From the NCBI GenBank assembly GCA_946406115.1, contig OX291542.1, forward strand, positions 37,529,321 to 37,593,320: a stretch of 64,000 nt of DNA, given 5' to 3'. The stretch is from Apoda limacodes (lineage: Eukaryota > Arthropoda > Insecta > Lepidoptera > Limacodidae). Shown here one piece after another: positions 32,541 to 43,929 of the stretch. A program made the position numbers and the translations under genes. The stretch's first letter is position 1, and each line of letters starts with the position of its first letter. The notes under the pieces are model-generated. The model was not told where the DNA came from, made no database searches, and saw nothing but the letters and a program-made list of their open reading frames with translations.

Positions 32541-35060
32541 ATCCTTAGGGTGCTGGGGGCCACTTCTTTATCGGGCTGGAGATTCAGTATCAATCCGTGA
32601 GGGATGCACTAAACTCAATTTTGCTGACGTGCGCCCGCGATCTTTAGTGCTAATATGACCTATTAACACGATTGACAGCTCCTTATATGTTTGGTGCTTC
32701 TACCGAAACATTTGGCCCTCGAGTGGATTTGCTAACATTACAAGCAATTATATACCCGTTTTTTGAGTCAAGCATTTAACGAGCGATGTTTCTTACATAA
32801 ATAATATTATTTGACGCGAAATCGTAATGTGCCGAAACCACCCTGATTCCCATTACAGGAAGTCTCTGTGTTTCAGGAATCAGTGCTTTCGTCAATAATA
32901 TTGAAAAGGAACAAAAAGTAGTGTGTTAAAACAAATGCTGGGCTTGTAGGGTAATTATTTATTATTCGCTTGGTAATTTATCAGTGTGTAATGTAGTAAT
33001 TTATCCCCAATAACCACAAATACCGGGATACCGAACCGAATAGAAGCCTGAAGGTACCACAGGTATCGGAAGTCTAAAACCCGGGATATTCAATATTTGA
33101 TGTTTTATTTGCGCACCCTAAAGTTTTACAAACGCATTGTTATTAAGCAATCACAAACGCAGTCAGTAAATAACCAAATATTCCGGGACATACTACATAG
33201 CGCTACCGCCGCCGAGTTCAGCGAGTCCAGCGAGTCTGGACGTCCCATACTGCAGCGAGGCTTGTACTGCGGCCTAAGGATGAGCGGGCTTTTATACTAT
33301 TTTTTGTAAATGCTTACCTTATATACATAAGTGGCGTTTTGTTGACCGACATTATGCACATTATGCGTTTAATGTCAATAATTCAACCAAAGAGAATGAG
33401 CCAAGATTTGTACAGTGTGTCATACAATATTTATGTCTTTTTAACTTGGCTGGATAAGGCTGGATAATAATGACATTAAACGCATTGAAGCAGTGAACAG
33501 AGTGCACCTATAGAATACACTTAGATTCAAAACAAACCAAAATATTCATCACTTAAAATGTTTCTTCTGCGCGGGATCGAAAAGAAAGCAATAAATTGAT
33601 TAGTAGAGGAGGTAATTAATACTACTAAACCCATTATGACCTGAATATAATTATTTTTTCGGTGGCTGAATTGTGTTATTCTTGGCACGAGATTTCCCAT
33701 GGGGTTGGCTCTGTTCCTTTTACTTTGCGTAACGTAGCTAGTCCCATAACTATCTTTATGTATAATATTTAGTACTGCTCCGTCACGACTCCAGTATAAT
33801 CCAACTTTCTTTATTGTGTGATTTTTGAGCAAATACGTTCAATATTTTTAGAGAAATAAGATTTCTTGTAGTTAATTATGATTATGTTCTCGAGTTGCCG
33901 CCGCAGCTACTGTACTGTACTATACTATATAAGTACTTACTATTGTAACAAAACATTATTTAGAACAGAACAGAACGGTGATACTGATTAAGTAACCGTG
34001 TCATGATCGTGAACGTAATGAGTCAGTAACCGAGTCACGCGGTGACATTCGACAATCGTGTCGAATTGAACAAAAATTAGCGACATTGGCCCTCTGGTGA
34101 CTGTTGGCTCGCTCGGCGTAACACTTACCGCACTGCTTTACACAAATTAACAGCACTTTACATAGATTGATGTTTTCCGTAGGTATACCCTACATACTTG
34201 TTCTAGATTAAAGAAGTGGTACATAAGAAGGTACTACAAATAACAGAAAAATATATAGGTTAAAGTAAAGGAATTTATTTTTAAAAAATGGAACAGAATT
34301 TAAGAAAATGTTCATAAATTAAGAAAATAAATCTTAAATAATCACAAAAATATGCCTAAAATTGAGTTAGATCTGATATTTACTCAGTGAACCAAATTAT
34401 TTTTCATATATATTATTTAGTTCTTTTCCAGTCGGGTCTTTTTTATTTATTTTCATTTACTTACAGCTTTTTAGTTTTACTTTTTTTTCAACTCGCAAAC
34501 ACTTTTTATGTTACAGGGAACATATTCTCACTATTCTCTTATTTTCATTAACTGTAAAGCACAATTCTCTTAGAGAATTAAGTTTTTCTGCGGTTTTTGA
34601 GCTGTTTTTGAGATTAGCATCAACAAACGCACAAACGCACAGATAAACTGACAAAAACTATATTTTTTACCTCGGTGACATAAATACAACAACGTGTATA
34701 AATTGTTTGTAAAAATATTAATGTTGACAGCTTGTTACAATTTGTAAGATAAAGTTATTTTGTATAATCCTACTTTATCTAATAATACCCGATTTGAATG
34801 ATGATTTTGACTACCTATATGTTGACTACATATATTTTAACGACCAACTAATATTTACTGAAATCAACGGAATATAAGTAGTTATTGTAGAGATAATTAT
34901 TTGGCTGAACAACCTGCTTCTATTGAGCTGTATAATAATTTAAATTAAATTTTCAGACAACAAAGGACCACTTTGGCAAATTATATAATTCCAACTTATA
35001 TAATGATAATACTAAGCAATCTATGTCTACTCAAGTTTAGTACAAACAGAAAAAAATTGT
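32541..35060. other. Long unassigned AT-rich stretch
   Basis: About 2.5 kb without a supported gene. A 101-codon minus frame at 33,832-33,527 has no recognisable motif. The only structure noted is the inverted repeat at 33,361-33,487. Confidence 0.4.
33361..33487. repeat. Inverted repeat, ~20-base arms
   Basis: 'atgcgtttaatgtca' (from about 33,362) and its complement 'tgacattaaacgcat' (to about 33,487) flank about 90 bases. It could be a tiny MITE or a foldback. No clear target duplication. Confidence 0.45.
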
Positions 35061-37728
35061 CATGCTCAAAATAATATTCCATTGAACCTGGTGCATCAGA
35101 ATATACAAGGAATGTCTCAGAAAGAACTAGAAATTGAATTGTTCATAAACTCCCAAAAGATTGACATTTTATGTATCACTGACCACTGGCTACGCAGCCA
35201 TCAGTTTATGTTTAATTACCAGGTGGGAAGGAAGTTCGTTCAGCCAAGTAAATGCAATCTATGGTGGCTCTTTAGTTTCAGTTAATAAACAGCTAAATTA
35301 AATACAATCTATGGTGGCTCTTTAATTTAAACAGACATTGTGAGTCTTTTTCAGTTGGGCAAATTTTTATTTAAATCATTTAAATCTTACTTATTGCATA
35401 AACTTTCGGATTTATATTGGCAACCCAAATGATATACGTACAATACAGTTCTGGGCACTATTACTATAGAGTATAACAAAATATTTACTGCAAAAAAGAA
35501 AATTATTTCCAGTCGCTTTAGTTTTAGTGAATAGGCTACCCCGGGTATTAATGAAAGTAGGCATAAACATGGCATAAACTGTATGAATCATATGAAGAAA
35601 TAACGTATAATAATAGCCAAATATTTAGGGAATATGTAAAAAAATACTCAAAAACTTTAAAAAAAGTCTGTTTTGTTGCAAAATCAATTCACCTCAGACA
35701 TAAAGTAAAAAATTTAACAATGAAACTGGTAAAGCCAGGTATTCTTGTCAGGACTTTGAGTTGATTGTAGATGATACTAGTTTAAAAAACAAATTCTTAT
35801 GTAGCAGTTGCCTTTGAATTTTTTTTAGCAATATTTCATTCAAAACAACTGAACATCTTAACTCAAGTCCAATTTTAGCAGTCCAATTTTAGAAATTAAT
35901 AAAAACTAATGTTTCTGAATGCCAAGTTTCCTTTGTATTTAAAATCATTAGTCCTACGGATATCATTAATACATTTAAAACACTAGAAATAAACAAGTGC
36001 GAGTCGGACTCGCCCATGAAGGGTTCCGTAGCAGCAAGTAACATAATATAAAAGTTCTTGTAGTTCGTTGTAACTTTGATCGATGTTTAAATGATTTAAA
36101 ATTAATTTATCCAACGAAAACAGTATCAAATCGTAAATGTACAATATTTAGCATTCGCAAATGTATCGCAAAATTATCTCCGCGCGCACGAGTTTCAACG
36201 ACGTCTGCCCTCGCGTGTCTGCCCGCTCGGGTAAGCGCAGTCGGGAACCTGCTCCCTGCGCGCTCCGCACCCGCTACCGATCAAGCCACGCCCCGCGCGA
36301 ATTATAATTATTATTAACTTAGGCACCTATTACAGATATATTATTAGAAAATAATGGTTCACGGTTTATGCATAAGGTTATGTTTATGAAATTAAACGTT
36401 TTTTGACGTGACAACGTCTTATAAATTGGTTTGCCGGGTGACACTTCAAGAAACTGCGTTACGCTCCGCTCACGTTATGCGCTCACAATGAGAGCGAGTG
36501 AGAGGCACGCGCCCGCCTAAGAGCGAGAGAGACAGACATAAAATCATTGTCACGTAAAACTTTCGCCCGTATACCGACTTTACAGGCAACCAGTTTTTTT
36601 TTTTATTTTTATATTTGAGTTGATTGAATGAAAGGTAAATTGCGGTTTACGGTTTATGACGTATTAAAAAAATCTACTTACTAGATCTCGTTCAAATCAA
36701 TTTTCGGTGGAAGTCTGCATGGTAATGTTCATTATATATTTTTTTAGTTTTATCATTCTCATTCTCTTATTTTAGAATTGTACCACTTTGGCAGTGTCTC
36801 TCGCACAAACTAGTTTAGAAAAAAAATGATATGACAAACCTCAATGTTATTTTTGATGAAAATTTTTTTTTGAGTTTCAGTTCTAAGTATTGGGAACCGC
36901 TTAAATTTATTGTTTTTTTTGTGTGGAAATCTTAATGCGGTTCACAGAATACATCTAATTACCAAGTTTCAACAGTATAGTTCTTATAGTATCGGAAAAA
37001 AGTGGCTGTGACATACGGACGGACAGACAGACAGACATGATGAAACGTTCCGTTTATTGCCATTTGGCTACGGAACCCTTAAAGCACCACAGACCTTTCA
37101 GGACTTTCTGTAAGAACTATAAACTCTATAATTCATGTTATAGCACAACCCTTAGCCGTAATTTTTAATAGTTGTGTTGATAGTGGTGTGTTTCCTGAGG
37201 AGATGAAACTTAGCAAAGTTATACCTCTTTTTAATTTTTAAAAAATTGAACTATTTGTCAACAGATCCTAATAATTTTTGGCCTATTTCAATACTACCTG
37301 TACTCAGAAAAGTTTTTGAAAAAATCATACTTTGTTAAATGTTTAGCCATTTCTGTATTAATGACCTATTTAGTAATTAACAGTTTGGCTTTATGAAAGG
37401 CCATTCCACAACCGATGCAGGAGTGGCACTATTAAATAATATATATTTAACGTTTCAAAATTTTACATTAATGATCTCCCATTTCATGTAAAAAACCATA
37501 ACATTGTCTTATTTGCTTATGACACCTTTTTACTTTTTAAAGTTAAGAGACGACAGACATGTTATGATTAATTAAATAATGCCATTTCTAAAATTGTAAA
37601 TTAGTTTAACGCTAATAATAACCAAATGTGATAAATTTACATTACCGAATGTTAGTCAGATCCAGACATGTATTAATATGAATGGCGAGCAATTAGAACT
37701 TGTTAATTTATCAGCCGATACGGCTTTC
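35061..37728 (+). mobile_element. Family A-type non-LTR relic, old, split by a 1.1-kb repeat
   Basis: 'NLVHQNIQGMSQKELEIELF' and 'KIDILCITDHWL' at 35,082-35,200 are the first APE-endonuclease motifs. Linker coding similar to 53,930-54,000 appears at about 35,620-35,730. After the insertion at 35,994-37,083, RT pieces include 'NSCVDSGVFPEEMKLSKVIP' (37,165), a degraded 'FGFMKGHSTTDAGVAL' (37,385) and 'NIVLFAYDTFLLFKV' (37,502), where the catalytic Asp-Asp reads Tyr-Asp. Large internal deletions and many stops make this the most decayed family A copy. It ends at about 37,728 against the integrase pseudogene. Confidence 0.75.
35994..37083 (-). mobile_element. Long variant of the 'gtgcgagtcggactcg' repeat
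   Basis: Starts 'caagtgcgagtcggactcgc' and ends 'catttggctacggaaccc', both typical termini of this repeat group. The 1.09-kb body includes a GC-rich stretch at 36,175-36,300 and the 'gacggacagacagacagaca' run near 37,018. It splits the family A relic between 'FKTLEI' and the next RT block. No coding. Confidence 0.7.
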
Positions 37729-39030
37729 ATTTTTTCAGCTTGGTGTTCCAAATAAAATTTTGATTTTGTTCTTATTGTCTGCACAGCTTCTATTTTCTTA
37801 GTTATTGGATATTCTTGAGCATGAGTTGCGTTTTCTGTCTCTGAATCGTTACATTGGTATTATTATTAATTTGCTTGTCCTTCATCTTCTCGATTAAAAT
37901 CATTTCGTTTTCTTGATTTTCATTTCTTACATTGTCACAGTTTACCTCCCCTTTAGACTCATTTTCAACAACGTTGTCTTCCTTGTCCTGTTCAATTATA
38001 TTTTTGACGATAATATTTTGTTCCGTATTTTTTTGGGAATGCAACACATTTTCCAAATCTTCTTCAGATTTTAAAAGTCAAATCATATCTTTAAAAATTG
38101 TTGACGTCGCAATGCCCATTTTCATTGGACTACCAAACATTGCTTCATAAGGGGAGCATTGAATTCCCTCGTCATATGCTCTATTTTTCATGGCCTGGAT
38201 GAATTTCAAGCCCTCTGACCATTTTGATAACTGATTGGTTTCCATCCACGTAACATACTTTCAATGTCTTGATTGGCACGCTCTACTGATCCTTGACTCT
38301 GGCTATGTCTTGGCTTTCTATGTAGAATTTTGACGTTTGACCACATAGAGCATAAATTTCCAATTATTTGGTTACAAAATTCCCGACCATTATCGGAATG
38401 AAGGATGTTCGCTCCAAAAGTGGTGAAAATATCCAAGAGATAATATGCAACTTCTGTTTAGTTTGAAGTGCACGAAGGATCACAAATTTAGTGAGATGGT
38501 CTTGATAAACTAATATAAATTTATAATTTCCGTCAGGGTTGGTTTGTAGGTCTATGAGATCTACTTGAGAACGTGAGTTCATTTCACTGTGAAGTATTGC
38601 TTGATGACAATGCCCTTTTTCAAAGTTTTTTTTTCTCTTTGGACATGATTGGCAGAGCTTCAAATAAGTCATGATAGCCTCAACTGTTATATTTTTTTAC
38701 TTGCGATTACATTTTTTAATCATTCTTGTCCTTCCATCGTGTCCAACAGCAACATGCGTTTCGCCAAGAATGGCGAATAAATAACGTCGTAACAAACGTA
38801 GTACTTAATTTCCCCGTTTTCTTCCTTCATCAGCGCTATTAGCTTTTCTTCGCCGCCTATAGTCAAAATATCATAGCGCTTTTTACGCCTGTAATGAACA
38901 GCTTCCTTTTTTCACGTTCTTTGCAGTTTTTACTTCCTCCGTATTTGTCCTTATCGAGATAAAAGTTATTGTCTTTCTTGTTTGCAACGAGCTCGTCTAT
39001 TATTTCATAAAATCTATGTTTTACACTCAT
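37729..39030 (-). pseudogene. KRBA2/Ginger-type DDE integrase pseudogene
   Basis: The minus strand from ATG at 39,030 ('MSVKHRFYEIIDELVANK') to about 37,729 reads as an integrase-core protein of the KRBA2-like group, related to Ginger-type transposons. The integrase core shows 'SQVDLIDLQTNPDGNYKF' (first Asp), 'ILHSDNGREFCNQ' (second Asp, about 38,385) and 'SQGSVERANQD' (Glu, about 38,285), so all three DDE acids are present. A frame change near 38,400 and several stops between 38,700 and 38,960 inactivate it. The acidic, Asn-rich C-terminal part (38,056-37,802) is open. The 3' end is cut by the family A relic. No terminal repeats were confirmed. Confidence 0.75.
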
Positions 39031-39352
39031 TTTGATTCACAAATTACTTTTAGACATCAAAAACACAAACAGAAATCAAATTAAGGTGCGTGTTCAAACG
39101 TGTAAAACAATCGACTGCGGCGAGTGGAGACGGTGCGGGGGGTGCAGGTGCAGACCATCCACGAGCACGACGCCGAACACGTTATAACATGTCTTTTTCA
39201 ACATTTACCGTGCCTTTAGTGTAAATCCTAAGACTTCCCAAGTGAATGTTGGTAAAAGTGTAAATCGCAAAAACGTTCGGGCTTTTACCATTAAGAGTTG
39301 GTAAATCTTAGGTTATAATATTAAATCTTAGGATTTACCGTAATTTACAGTA
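39031..39352. other. Upstream flank of integrase pseudogene
   Basis: A short GC-rich piece (39,110-39,185) and then repeats of 'taaatcttaggatttac'-type words, in both orientations, between 39,220 and 39,350. They may be subterminal repeats of the integrase-bearing transposon. No terminus can be fixed. Confidence 0.35.
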
Positions 39353-39375
39353 ACATATATATATATATATATATA
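39353..39375. repeat. (TA)n microsatellite
   Basis: About 11 TA units directly abutting a Helitron 3' end. Confidence 0.8.
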
Positions 39376-40370
39376 CTAGCTTTTGCCAGCGGCTTCGCCC
39401 GCCCTAAATTTGGTTATCGGCGTAGGATTCTTACGGCAACCCCTTAATTATAGAAAATACTTACTACTTACACTCTCTCTCCATCTCTCTCTCTCCCTCT
39501 CCTTCCCTCTCTCTCTTTAAAATAATAAATAATTAACTACTAATAACTAATAACCTAATGGATTGACATCGCGAGCATCATTCAAACTTTGAACCCCCGT
39601 TAAGGGGGTGAGTTTTGGAAAATTCTTTCTTAGCGCACGCCTACATCATAATAGCTATATGTGCGCTAAATTTCAGATCAGTCAGTCAGTAAAAGTTACT
39701 TTGGGCTAACGCTAACTTTAACCGGCGACTTTGTTTACGTAGAAGGTGAAAATATTTTTAAATAATACGTACCGCCCTTACCCCTCATGACTGCCCGCGG
39801 CGCTTGCACGTCATAAATGCACATGCAGTTCTTGATCATTATTTTGCTGCGATGTTAATTTAAAACTGCGATATGTCCTAAGTCCTAAGATATTCATTAA
39901 AATCGAATGATGTAAAGGGCAATTTTGTTTTAAATAAAATACTTGTGATGAATAATGTATTTATTCGGATAAGGATTAATAGCATGTTCATAAAAACACC
40001 GTCGCAAATAATGCGTTATTTCAGAACAAATTTGATTAGCATAAAAAAGTTATAGTGAGCCAACCTTAGAAGATAGACATATGCTGTCTGGGACCTTTTT
40101 TTATAGAAATTTTAAAGGGAAACCATTCTGTAATACATGATTTTTGCAAAACTTTAACCGTTTACGCAGCACACTCAGCAGAAACTCTCAAAAGTAAAAA
40201 AAAAACCCTGATTTTGAAACATTCTTCATTGGTGCTCCGCTCTTGTTGGTCTAAGCGTAATGATTACCTTTTATGTCTATAGTCTTCATCGATAAATAGG
40301 ATATCTAACACTGAAATATTCTTTTCAAATTGGACCAGGAGTTCCTGAGATGAGCGCGTTCAAATTGTGT
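39376..40370 (-). mobile_element. Helitron, 3' end intact, minus strand
   Basis: In complement the element ends 'ggcgaagccgctggcaaaag' then CTAG (39,376-39,379) followed by T, the Helitron 3' signature with its GC-rich hairpin. The body has the pyrimidine run 'ctctctccctctcc' (about 39,490) and the 'tcctgagatgagcgcgttca' stretch near 40,342 known from lepidopteran Helitrons. The 5' end is lost at the junction with the family A fragment at about 40,371. The same 3' region recurs in the fragment at 52,222. Confidence 0.65.
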
Positions 40371-40746
40371 CTTGCTGTGGTTATGCAGTCAATTGCCTGA
40401 TTTTTCTTACCGCAAAATTAGCAGAACTAAGTTTACCTGCTAGAATTGTAATTTGTGGCCCCCACTGCAATTTTGAGTCAATAGTTTATGCCTAAAAAGA
40501 CCGTTTTATCAACTACTTAATTCTAATTTTATTAATTTATTATATTATTAATTAATTATTAATTTGGATTACATTAGGCAGTGAAAACTAAATGAATTTT
40601 GTTTTATTTGCATTAAGTACAAGATTATTTACAGCCAACCAGTTTGAAATTTTTGTAAGGTGTCTATTTATGTCGTTCGAATTGTCATGTTTCCTGTTCA
40701 CTTTAAACAATAATGAAGTTTCATCCGCAAATAAAACTATCTCTGT
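40371..40746 (-). pseudogene. Family A non-LTR RT fragment, downstream part (split by hAT-N)
   Basis: The complement matches 54,930-55,310 of the large family A copy, with 'ADETSLLFKVN' (Glu instead of the second catalytic Asp) and the 'LQWGPQITILAGKLSSANFA' stretch, where the tryptophan lost in copy 2 is retained. It continues at 42,655 beyond the inserted element. 'atctctgt' (40,739-40,746) is the left target duplicate. Confidence 0.8.
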
Positions 40747-42654
40747 CAAAGATGACTTATACGTGTACGTGACTTACCGTGTCCGAAACAACATCAAACG
40801 GAGTATTCCGAGCCATTTTCCTATCAATGTGTGTGTATATTAGCTAATATGACTATCATTTTTACGTCTTTTTGCGTAATCTTGGTGTTACCAACCTTAA
40901 TGTGATTACCCCGAATTGGGGAGCTCTTACTTTTATTCGGTACTACAATTTATTTTCACTTTCGATGACCCCTGTGGTGACACATCATTTTGAGATAGAT
41001 CATAAGCCTTTGCTACGAAGGTAGCAATCTGTTGATCATGGTCTTGTAATGCATGTTAAAACCTTAAAGTATGTTCCAAATATTGTATACTGTAGTGCTA
41101 AAATATAGATGGGTGTACAAAATAAAATCCGTCCTTTTCTACCATGGCATCCCTGCGCGCCGTGTGCATTATTCATAGGTATGCATGTGACAACAGCCGT
41201 GTTTTGTTGACAAGATTTTTTTTTAATATAGATCGCATTACAGAGCGATTAAAATCGTTTTGTTTGCCAAATGTCAACAAACAAAATAGCGGTTCACTAT
41301 TTTTAAAGAACACCACTGTTCTACCTCCTGAGCATGTGCAGCCAATGCGTTAAATGCGGACTGTAAGTGCCGCCAAATTTAACATAGAGCGCATTCATTA
41401 TTAGTCAACAGATAGATGGAATGCGCGCATAGACAACTTAGAGCACACTCAATGCGTAAATATAAGAATTATTACATTTCTGTTGGGAAATCGATATTGC
41501 TGATATTGTAAGAGCAGCCAGCAGGAATCGGAACACAATGCTATTGTTTAAATATGAACAATTTTTTTTTATACCACTAAGGTGGCAAACAAGCCTACGG
41601 TCCGCCTGATGGTAAGCGGTCACCGTAGCCTATGGACGCTTGCAACACCAGGGGCATTACTCGCGCGTTGCCGACCCTTCAGAAATCTAATAACTTCTTT
41701 TTTGAAGAACCCCATACTGTAGTCCTTTTGTAAGTTACAATGTCATTTAATTATCACCGGAACTACGGGGCCTATTCTTAAAAGCCCTCTTTTTAGTTTT
41801 TGCTTTTATATTTTTATTATTAGTTAGGAAACCCGAATATATAATAAATATTCAGAGAAAATTTCAGGCTTTTGCTTACTTCGAGCTCTTTAAAGGGTAA
41901 GGAAACAATTAGGGAGTTTAATCAATAAACTATAGAGTATTTGAATCTCACTGTACAAAGAAAAATGTAAAGATAATATGTTATACACTTAAATATTTTA
42001 TTAGTTTTCTAAAAGAAAATCAAACAAAAATCATTATAAGTACATTATATTTGTTTTTCTTAATACCTGATACTCTAAATTTAAGATACGGTAATTAATT
42101 AATTTCGTAGTTCATAAATACATGATAAATACTACTTTTTCTATTGATATTTACATCTAAGTGTTGTGTTACATTGCAGAAGTTATGTGTCATAGGGGTC
42201 ATTAATACATAAATACTTTATCAAGCTGAAATAGTGTAATGTATGTAAGTGACGTTAGGTGACAACTATGCATTGTCGTTTTAGTATTCGACTAACGAAA
42301 CTTGGGAAATGAAGTTACCTACAGACGTAGCAACACAGACAGAAAAACATTAGTTGTTTGTTTTGCAAATAATTATTTTGAAAACTTAGTTTGTAACTCA
42401 AATATAGCAAGCAGATTAGTGTAATAACTTGTGAAAAGTGAGTTTTTAACATCAACCTTTTTTTTTTGTCAATAGTTTAGCACGATTTTATTGCACAAAT
42501 CGAAATTTTTATCACTATACGCGGGAGCACAGTTCGCGTCGACGCACAGATTACGTATGATGTAGTGTAATAGCAAGTACCTGCAAATTCAGGTACTCGG
42601 ATTGGCTCGTTTCGTGGGTAGCCACAAGGAATCTAGACGTATAAGTCATCTTTG
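40747..42654. mobile_element. Non-autonomous hAT element, 1,908 bp, 18-bp perfect inverted ends
   Basis: Left end 'caaagatgacttatacgt' (40,747-40,764) equals the complement of 42,637-42,654 exactly. The flanks are 'atctctgt' (40,739-40,746) and 'atctttgt' (42,655-42,662), an 8-bp duplication with one change, which is the hAT hallmark. Removing the element restores the family A reading frame region found uninterrupted at 54,900-54,950. The interior has no transposase and includes a family B 3' fragment (41,563-41,735). It therefore depends on an enzyme encoded elsewhere. Confidence 0.9.
41563..41735 (-). mobile_element. Family B non-LTR 3' fragment inside the hAT element
   Basis: A T-run then 'ataccactaaggtggcaaac', the family B 3' end, followed by about 150 bases matching the C-terminal coding end of copies B and C. 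It is 5'-truncated at about 41,735. Its position inside a hAT element inside a family A element fixes a three-step order. Confidence 0.85.
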
Positions 42655-42810
42655 ATCTTTGTAAACTTTTGCACCATAAAAGGTAAGTCATTTATATATA
42701 CTTAAAACAAAAAAGGCCCTAATATTGACCCTTGCGGTACACCTAATTTTACTAGAGATCCCTGAGATTTAGCATCATTTATGACCACTTTTTGAAAGTT
42801 TTTGTTGATG
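42655..42810 (-). pseudogene. Family A non-LTR RT fragment, upstream part (split by hAT-N)
   Basis: The complement gives 'KLGVPQGSILGPFLF' and 'YINDLPFMVQ' with one stop. It matches 54,800-54,925 and continues the fragment at 40,371-40,746. The element is 5'-truncated at about 42,810. Confidence 0.8.
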
Positions 42811-43437
42811 AAAAACATTTAATTATATTAAAAACATTGCACTGAGAAACACTTTTACTTGACAGCTCGCTCCATAGATAACACGCTATGCGGGCGCGTT
42901 CAAAAACCTAATGCATAAACTAGCGTTCACAAGTCCGTCACGATATTCTGGTGTGAACAATTCAATCTGTGCGCCATCAGCATTGCTCCACATTTGTAGC
43001 TATTCTACTTACTTTTTCAGTTTTGTCACAGTGGAATGGAAAAAAGTGTAATAGATGTATGCTGTACCGTTGAACTTGCACGCTAGACCCATTGTGTCGG
43101 GTCTCCACGTCCCCACGCCTGATTGCGTCATCACAGATTTGCCGAGCATTGTGTGCAAATGAGGATAGACGCTGGGATTATATTGTGTCACTCACCACTC
43201 ACTACGTATCGATAATTTATAAAGTTTGACGACAAGGAACTAACTTGCGATGAAGTGCCTGCGCCTATAGACATATTTAGTGGCGACGTTAACAGTTAAT
43301 TTTATTAGCAGATTTATTTTTAAATTCAGCGCGCTGCGCATCTTACTACACACACAGGTACGACAGGTACAACAGGTACCACAGGTACGACTCTCACGAT
43401 CTCTGAATTAGTCGTAGCAGTTTTACATACGAGTATA
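42811..43437. other. Unassigned spacer with a short 'acaggtac' tandem run
   Basis: No frame or terminus recognised. Four 'acaggtac[ga]'-type units lie at about 43,350-43,393. Confidence 0.4.
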
Positions 43438-43535
43438 ATATCTATCTATGTATATAAATCAATTGATGCTTGTTAGTCTTACAAACACTCGAGAACGGCT
43501 GGACCTATTCGGATAATTCTTTTTTTTTGTAATTG
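43438..43535 (+). mobile_element. Helitron 5' fragment
   Basis: 'tctatctatgtatataaatc' followed by 'gagaacggctggacctattc' is a typical start of lepidopteran Helitrons. It is cut off by the family C 3' end at about 43,547. Confidence 0.5.
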
Positions 43536-43929
43536 TTATTATACAAAAAATACAAAATACAAAAATCTTTATTTAGTACTGGGAACATTAATTTGTAACA
43601 AAAAATTGAAGCACGATAATGCTTACAGTAGTTTAAGAAACTGTGTTGTAAACATTACCGCCCGCCGCGGAACAGAGGCGTCAGCGTCACAATTTTAATT
43701 TAGTAGATTAGGTACATAGGTAGGTAAAACAATCAAATAATACAATAATATAAGAAATTTGACTTAATTTTACGTGGTGTAAATGAATGCGTTACTGTAT
43801 GTGGTGTGTGTTTGTGTTTGGTGTGTGTGTATGTGTGATGTTGGGTGTGTGTGAGCGCAAGCATACATAGAAAGAAGTAATCATAATTATTTTAAATCCA
43901 GTTAAGAATTAAGTAAAGTTTCTGTTTCA

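Noticed and set aside
33527..33832. 101-codon minus-strand frame.
   Set aside because: No recognisable domain or splice context, and the surrounding 2.5 kb shows no other coding sign.
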